Positions 5,356-9,379 of a stretch of 9,379 nucleotides of DNA are shown piece by piece. Both the position numbers and the translations under genes were made by a program. Numbering within the stretch: position 1 is the stretch's first letter; every line of letters begins with the position of its first letter. A model generated the notes under the pieces. The model did no database searches and was not told the origin of the DNA. It saw only the letters and a list, made by a program, of their open reading frames with translations. Source of the DNA: CAZTLI01 sp964614375. Lineage in GTDB: Bacteria; Chloroflexota; Anaerolineae; Aggregatilineales; Phototrophicaceae. The stretch covers positions 1 through 9,379 of the forward strand of contig CAZTLI010000195.1 in the NCBI GenBank assembly GCA_964614375.1. The letters run 5' to 3'.

Positions 5356-7710
5356 ATGGCGTATGGTCGCCTGGATGTCTTCTGGCCTGATGGTAGATTC
5401 GAGACCTTTATGCTGGACGCGGATACCGTCACATTAGGTCGTCACAGCGATAATATCATCCAACTGGACACCGACACGGTGTCGCGCTATCACTTTTCGG
5501 TCACCCGCGACCCCGAAACCGAAACGGTCAGTATTATGGACATGGATTCGGCGAATGGCACATTTGTTGATGGCGTGCAGTTGGATAGTAATGTGCCGCA
5601 TGTGCTGGAAGGTGTGGAAGAAATACAGGCGGGGCACTTACGCATTTTGTATCATCCGGTGGACGACGACCCGACTGTGCCGATGGAAGCGATTGGTGAC
5701 GAAACGCAGCGGGTCGAACGGATTACACAGGCTTTCCGCATCGATGTGCGCGGGCCAGAAATCGCCATCCCACCCGGCGCGCATACATCGGCTGAATTGT
5801 ATATCACCAACACGGGCGACGATGACCAGCGTTTTACGGTCACCACCGATGGGATGCCCAAAGCATGGGTACGGATTAATCGCCCGGAATTGTCGTTGGC
5901 GGCGGGGGATACCACACCGGTCTTGCTGAACTTCAAACCCGCCCGGCGCAGCGATAGCATTCCCGGTGATTATACGGTCACGGTGCGCGTCGCGATGAAA
6001 GACCAGCCCGACCAGATTCTCGAGGCGCCGCTGCTGGTGCGGGTGCTGCCCTACAGCGGTTTTGGGGTGGCGCTGGCCCGGAAGACGATTCTCGGTGGCG
6101 ATCCGTTCGCGCTGCATGTGCATAATCAAGGCAATAATCGGCTGCCTATCAGCATCAGCGGGCGCGACAAAAGCAATAATCTCAATTTCGACATTCAACC
6201 GCGTCAATTGACGCTCGAACCAGGGCAGCATCGCAAAATATCGGGCACGGTGCGTCCGGGCAGGCCGTTTTTGGTCGGGACGCCGCGTGAACATGAATTC
6301 CACCTGATTGTCAAATCGCACGATGCGGCGGGCTTCACGACGGCTGTCGCGGGGCGCGTCCAGGTCACACCGATGCTGCCGACGTGGGCGGCGTGGGCGA
6401 TTGGGGGCGTGGTGCTGGCGTTGATTGCGCTGGTCATGCTGCTGCTGCCGTCGCTGCTGCTGCCCCCAACGCCGATTATCGACACCTTCACCGTCGGCAC
6501 GACCCAAATCATTGAAGGCACGCCGCTGCCACTGGCCTGGACGGCGCGTGACGCCGAAAGTTATACCGTGCGCGTGAATGGGGTGGTGCTGGAATTGGGC
6601 ATACCGGGTGATAGCACGACCTATGCGCTCGATACCACTGGTTTGCAGGGGTCGATTACTGTGGAACTGGTCGCGGTCAATGGTGATGCGAATGTGATTG
6701 CGACGAGTCAGCCTGTGCGCGTCTATGAACCGATGCGCGTCGATTATTTCAATGTCACGCCGACGCGAATGCTGCGCTATGTCGTGCAAACCCTCTCGCT
6801 CGAATGGAGCGTGCCGGGTGCGGAATATACACGTATCGCGGGTTTGGAGAATTTCTCGAACGCACAGGTCGAACCGACCTATTCCAGCACCGACGCGATT
6901 GGAAATGTGAGTGGCATCCCCACCACGACCTTCACCCTATCGCTCTATGCCGAAGATGCGCTGGGCAATCCCCAAGAAGCGGTCCAAACCATCGAAGTGG
7001 TCGATGCGACGTGTACAGTAACGACGACGATGGAACTGCATTTTGGCCCGAATGTCGCCCATAATGTGGTCGGGACAGTGCAGGGCGGGACGACAGTGGT
7101 CGTGACCGGGCGTGATGGCAGCGGTCAATGGTTGCAAATTGCGCTCGCGGGCGACACACAGGGTTGGGGACTGCGCGATAGGGGTCGGGTGGTGTGTGAT
7201 ACCTTCAATCCCGATGATTTGCGCGTCGCCGATTTAGACATCCCCGCGCCGCCGACAGCCATCCCGACGCCTGTACCCGTGATTTCGGTCAGCGTGCTGG
7301 TGGATGATATGACGGATACGTTTTCGCAGGCGGGCGTGGGCACGACGACAGTGGCGGACGTATTGATTGAAATCGGTGTGACGCTGACCCCGCTAGACCG
7401 TGTCCTACCGCCACCCGAGACGCTGATTGCCGACGGCATGCAGATTCAGGTTATTCGCGTGACGCAGACTGTCGAATGTGAAAATCAACCTGTCCCCTTC
7501 AGCACCCATACCATCAATGACCCGCGTCTGCCCGCGGGCACACAGCAAATCGCGCGTCCCGGTCAACCGGGCATTGAAGAAGTCTGTTATGACGTGGTGC
7601 GCGAAGATGGTCAAGTCGCCAGTCGGGTCGAAGCCAGTCGTGTTATTATCCAACCACCGCGTCCCGAATTCATCCGCACAGGCCGCGCCGAATCCGATCC
7701 ATCGGATTAA
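5356..7710 (+). CDS. FHA-domain single-pass membrane protein with Ig-like, SH3b, DUF348 and G5 domains
   Basis: 784 residues; not matched to a named gene. Residues 5-100 are an FHA domain with its phosphothreonine-binding signature intact: Gly28-Arg29, Ser43-x-x-His46, Asn67-Gly68-Thr69. Residues about 127-230 and 232-337 are beta-rich NEW3/COG1470-like domains. One TM helix spans about 343-369. After it come two Ig-like repeats (about 373-457 and 460-550, each starting with a 'D-x-F-x-V' strand), an SH3b domain bracketed by Cys553 and Cys614, a Pro/Thr linker (630-642), a DUF348 domain (644-698) and a G5 domain (699-776) holding Cys708 and Cys744. DUF348 plus G5 recalls RpfB and YabE wall proteins. 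There is no N-terminal signal peptide, so the FHA end is probably cytoplasmic and the SH3b/G5 end outside; a link between Ser/Thr-kinase signalling and the wall is inferred. GGAG seven bases before ATG 5356 decides the start; ATG 5308 has no ribosome site. Confidence 0.9.
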   Translation: MAYGRLDVFWPDGRFETFMLDADTVTLGRHSDNIIQLDTDTVSRYHFSVTRDPETETVSIMDMDSANGTFVDGVQLDSNVPHVLEGVEEIQAGHLRILYHPVDDDPTVPMEAIGDETQRVERITQAFRIDVRGPEIAIPPGAHTSAELYITNTGDDDQRFTVTTDGMPKAWVRINRPELSLAAGDTTPVLLNFKPARRSDSIPGDYTVTVRVAMKDQPDQILEAPLLVRVLPYSGFGVALARKTILGGDPFALHVHNQGNNRLPISISGRDKSNNLNFDIQPRQLTLEPGQHRKISGTVRPGRPFLVGTPREHEFHLIVKSHDAAGFTTAVAGRVQVTPMLPTWAAWAIGGVVLALIALVMLLLPSLLLPPTPIIDTFTVGTTQIIEGTPLPLAWTARDAESYTVRVNGVVLELGIPGDSTTYALDTTGLQGSITVELVAVNGDANVIATSQPVRVYEPMRVDYFNVTPTRMLRYVVQTLSLEWSVPGAEYTRIAGLENFSNAQVEPTYSSTDAIGNVSGIPTTTFTLSLYAEDALGNPQEAVQTIEVVDATCTVTTTMELHFGPNVAHNVVGTVQGGTTVVVTGRDGSGQWLQIALAGDTQGWGLRDRGRVVCDTFNPDDLRVADLDIPAPPTAIPTPVPVISVSVLVDDMTDTFSQAGVGTTTVADVLIEIGVTLTPLDRVLPPPETLIADGMQIQVIRVTQTVECENQPVPFSTHTINDPRLPAGTQQIARPGQPGIEEVCYDVVREDGQVASRVEASRVIIQPPRPEFIRTGRAESDPSD
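7691..7708 (+). repeat. 8-bp inverted repeat reaching the stop codon of the FHA gene
   Basis: AATCCGAT (7691-7698) and ATCGGATT (7701-7708) are perfect reverse complements separated by CC; the right arm contains the first base of the TAA stop. As RNA it would fold as a 7-bp stem with a 4-base loop. No T-run follows, so it is at best a weak terminator or a 3'-end stabiliser. Confidence 0.5.
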
Positions 7711-7761
7711 GTAATCGCATAGGACATCGCCATGAGGTGGCAGGTTGGCTAACTCTGGCGC

Positions 7762-7767
7762 TATAAT
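7762..7767 (+). promoter_or_regulatory. Candidate -10 box of the M50-like gene
   Basis: A consensus TATAAT lies 29 bases before the ATG at 7797, in the gap after the FHA gene. No good -35 is seen at 16-18 bases. It suggests the M50-like/TIGR04076 pair has its own promoter rather than depending only on read-through. Confidence 0.5.
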
Positions 7768-7796
7768 CAGCCCATAGTACGAGAAAGGCAGCGGGC

Positions 7797-8348
7797 ATGA
7801 TGAAGCGCGAGTTTTCCCTATTTCGGATATTCGGCATCCAGATTTCGGTCATGCCATCGGCGGTCATTGGTTCGGTGATTGTCTGGGTGGTCGCCGTACT
7901 GCTGATGAACATCATCATGCAAATCGAAATGGCACAGTCGGCAGTCGGGGGATTTATTACCATGCTGCTGCACTGGTTTTCTGAACTCGTGCATCAATTG
8001 GGTCATGCGTGGGTGGCGCGCGGGGTTGGGCATCCGATGAAGGGGATTCGCTTCTGGGGTGTGCTGGGCACATCGCTTTATGCACCAGACGAACCCGCAC
8101 TCCCCAATCACGTTCACATCCTGCGGGCATTGGGCGGACCGTTTATCAGTGCTGCTATGATGACGATTGGCGCGGTGCTGATAATGCGGCTTGAGGCAAT
8201 CGGTGGCGTACAATTGTTTTTGGCGGTCTGGTTCGCGCTGGAAAATTTGCTGATTTTCACAATGGGCGCGGCGATTCCACTGCCCAAATTCTTCGGTATC
8301 GAAAATGATGGCATCACCATCATGCGCTATTGGGGCAAAAAGTCATGA
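7797..8348 (+). CDS. M50 (site-2 protease)-like small membrane protein, catalytic Glu replaced by Gln
   Basis: 183 residues with about three to four hydrophobic helices (roughly 18-42, 52-65, 112-132, 138-160). The start resembles M50 proteins ('FGIQISVMPSAVIG', residues 12-25). The metal site reads His66-Gln67-Leu68-Gly69-His70 followed by 'AWVARGVG', where active M50 enzymes have HExxH; 'LRALGGPFISA' (109-119) matches the usual 'ALAGPxxN' helix; and 'PLP...ENDG' (161-172) matches the C-terminal LDG motif, with Asp171 as possible third zinc ligand. Zinc binding therefore looks kept while the catalytic base (codon CAA, 7995-7997) is lost, which suggests a pseudoprotease; site-2 proteases normally cut membrane-anchored regulators. 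AAAGG (7784-7788) eight bases upstream supports ATG 7797, though ATG 7800 is possible. It overlaps the next gene by ATGA. Other possibilities are a divergent, still active enzyme or a sequencing error at one base. Confidence 0.72.
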   Translation: MMKREFSLFRIFGIQISVMPSAVIGSVIVWVVAVLLMNIIMQIEMAQSAVGGFITMLLHWFSELVHQLGHAWVARGVGHPMKGIRFWGVLGTSLYAPDEPALPNHVHILRALGGPFISAAMMTIGAVLIMRLEAIGGVQLFLAVWFALENLLIFTMGAAIPLPKFFGIENDGITIMRYWGKKS

Positions 8349-8662
8349 CACACCCCTTCGACCTCTATGACCTGCGCGTCACGGTGACGGCGATAGAAGG
8401 CCGTTCGGTCTGTGGCATGGCGGTGGGCGACAGTTTTGAACTCACCGAAAGCAGTCGCTTGCGAATACCCGATGGTAAACATTTCTGTATCTATGCCCTC
8501 AGCGCAGCGTTACCCCTGTTGGCAGCGAAACAGCGTGAACTGGCCGACAATGATTGGCTGGCGCGCGATTCACTGGTGGTCTGCCCCGACCCGGATGAAC
8601 GCCTGGTGATGACCATCACCCGCATTCGCAAGCGCACCCTCAACAGCGACGACTTGACATAG
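8345..8662 (+). CDS. TIGR04076 family protein
   Basis: A 105-residue soluble protein with the layout of the TIGR04076 family: an N-terminal beta hairpin 'YDLRVTVTAIEG' (8-19), a small loop with Cys23, 'VGDSFEL' (27-33), then 'GKHFCIYALSAALPLLAAKQRE' (44-65) with Cys48 in the central helix, and a C-terminal 'DSLVVCPDPDERLVMTITRI' (75-94) with Cys80. The family has no established reaction; its conserved cysteines suggest a redox or metal role, but this is speculation. The ATG overlaps the stop of the M50-like gene (ATGA, 8345-8348) with only a weak GGGG upstream, so it is probably translated by coupling. An in-frame ATG at 8330 is less likely, since the family begins at the 'YD' strand. Its tie to a membrane pseudoprotease is the only functional clue. 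Confidence 0.85.
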   Translation: MTHPFDLYDLRVTVTAIEGRSVCGMAVGDSFELTESSRLRIPDGKHFCIYALSAALPLLAAKQRELADNDWLARDSLVVCPDPDERLVMTITRIRKRTLNSDDLT

Positions 8663-8671
8663 GCAGTAATG

Positions 8672-8689
8672 CGCCCCTGGCGGGGTTTT
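8672..8689 (+). terminator. Short GC hairpin plus T4, probable terminator
   Basis: CCCC (8674-8677), loop TGGC and GGGG (8682-8685) are followed at once by TTTT, 11 bases past the TIGR04076 stop. The stem is short and can also pair as CGCC/GGCG, so efficiency may be partial. Confidence 0.55.
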
Positions 8690-8829
8690 CTGCTGGAAGC
8701 CCTTTACCCGTCCCCTCTGTGTTCTCCGCAGCGCATGTTGTGCCCTTTGCAGGTTCATCTATGCGCCAGCCGCTATGTCATTACCCTACTATTGCCCGAC
8801 ACTTGCCAGTCGCCAATAGCTATCGCGCA

Positions 8830-8835
8830 TATAAT
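8830..8835 (+). promoter_or_regulatory. Candidate -10 box of the secreted Ig-like protein gene
   Basis: A consensus TATAAT lies 26 bases before the ATG at 8862. A TTGCCA (8803-8808) upstream is a possible -35, but its 21-base spacer is too long for a standard sigma-70 promoter. The stretch from 8690 to 8829 holds nothing else that I can name. Confidence 0.5.
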
Positions 8836-8861
8836 GGTGAAAAAGCCCGGAGGAGCAGCCC

Positions 8862-9379
8862 ATGCGTTACGTGCTGGGATTGTGGTTCATCGTGCTGACA
8901 TCCATCGCTGCCCACGCCCAATCGACGCCCAGCATTGAATACTTCACGGTGGATAATGACGCCCTTAGTTATCCACGAGTCGAGGCGGGTGTGGAAGCGG
9001 CAAATTTTAGCTGGCGGGCGGTGGGTTTGCGGCAGGATGACCGGATGCAGATGCACGCGCTTGTGGGCGGTCAATGGGCGCTCATTGGCGAGGATTTTGA
9101 ACCCGAAAAGACAGACCGCCTTGTGATTGCCCATCCGCTGGATTTCATCCCGCCGACCTATCGTTTATCGGTGGTTGATGCGACTGGTGCAATGGTCGCG
9201 GCGGCGTTTCTGGAATTGCAGTATGCGCCGCCTGAAGGCTTGCCCAGAATTGCGTTCTTTTTGCCATTTAACAGTCGGGATGTGGTGTCGCCGGACATAT
9301 TTGACGAACCCTTCCGCGTGCATTGGCGCGTAGATAATCGCTGGTTCAACAGCAATATCGTGATCGAACAGGTGCTGCC
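8862..9379 (+). CDS. Secreted Ig-like domain protein, cut by right window edge
   Basis: The first 172 codons are present, with no stop. A signal peptide is clear: Arg2, a hydrophobic core (3-17) and Ala17-His18-Ala19 before Gln20, a signal peptidase I site. The mature part starts with an Ig-like beta domain, 'SIEYFTV' (24-30) to 'FSWRAVG' (49-55) and 'TYRLSVVDATG' (99-109), then a second similar unit from 'PRIAFFLPF' (128-136) to 'FRVHWRVDN' (151-159). The same kind of 'x-x-F-x-V ... L-x-W' strand pair occurs in the two Ig-like repeats outside the membrane in the FHA protein upstream, which may mark relatedness. GGAGGAG (8849-8855) six bases before the ATG fixes the start. The rest could carry more repeats, a wall-binding SH3b/LysM domain or an enzyme; the window does not show it. 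I do not recognise a named family. Confidence 0.75.
   Translation, partial: MRYVLGLWFIVLTSIAAHAQSTPSIEYFTVDNDALSYPRVEAGVEAANFSWRAVGLRQDDRMQMHALVGGQWALIGEDFEPEKTDRLVIAHPLDFIPPTYRLSVVDATGAMVAAAFLELQYAPPEGLPRIAFFLPFNSRDVVSPDIFDEPFRVHWRVDNRWFNSNIVIEQVL

Noticed and set aside
5638..6789. Long minus-strand frame (383 codons) opposite the FHA gene
   Set aside because: It is Arg/His/Gln-rich with no recognisable domain, no ribosome site, and lies wholly antisense to a clear multi-domain gene; it is a codon-bias shadow.
8669..8938. Small plus-strand frame (89 codons) between TIGR04076 and the secreted protein
   Set aside because: It starts inside the terminator hairpin, has no ribosome site and runs into the signal-peptide gene in another frame.
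1..9379. CRISPR array, insertion sequence or prophage
   Set aside because: No regularly spaced repeats, transposase, integrase or flanking target duplications were seen on either strand.

Overview
The window looks like a chromosomal segment of a Chloroflexota bacterium, probably class Anaerolineae. This is an inference from moderately high GC, Thr/Pro-rich linkers in envelope proteins, an FHA-Ig-SH3b-DUF348-G5 membrane protein of a style common in that group, and -10 boxes of the TATAAT/TACAAT type. I see no rRNA, tRNA, CRISPR array, insertion sequence or phage gene.

Layout: (1) 1-700, minus strand: the N-terminal 233 codons of an M3-family oligoendopeptidase F; its catalytic domain lies beyond the left edge. 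(2) 999-1463, minus strand: an Ala-rich Imm-5-like 'putative immunity' protein with no toxin beside it. (3) 1464-1715: a divergent promoter region. (4) 1716-2702, plus strand: a GDP-L-fucose synthase-type SDR enzyme, closed by a hairpin terminator. (5) 2868-3893 and 3886-4917: two overlapping oligopeptide/dipeptide ABC-transporter ATPases (OppD and OppF types), closed by a strong intrinsic terminator; permeases and binding protein are not in the window. (6) 4985-5355: a gene-free stretch with overlapping inverted repeats and a promoter. (7) 5356-7710: a 784-residue single-pass membrane protein with FHA, two Ig-like domains, a TM segment, two more Ig-like domains, SH3b, DUF348 and G5. (8) 7797-8348 and 8345-8662: a small M50-like membrane protein whose HExxH motif reads HQLGH, translationally coupled to a TIGR04076-family protein. 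(9) 8862 to the right edge: a secreted Ig-like protein, truncated by the window.

How they fit: the left half is peptide and sugar metabolism (peptidase, peptide-uptake ATPases, nucleotide-sugar synthesis). The right half looks envelope-directed: a phosphothreonine-reading FHA protein with a cell-wall-type exterior, a probable pseudoprotease in the membrane, and a secreted protein built from the same kind of Ig-like module. The FHA membrane protein and its neighbours are the least explained part and the best candidate for an undescribed signalling or envelope system. That functional link is inference only.
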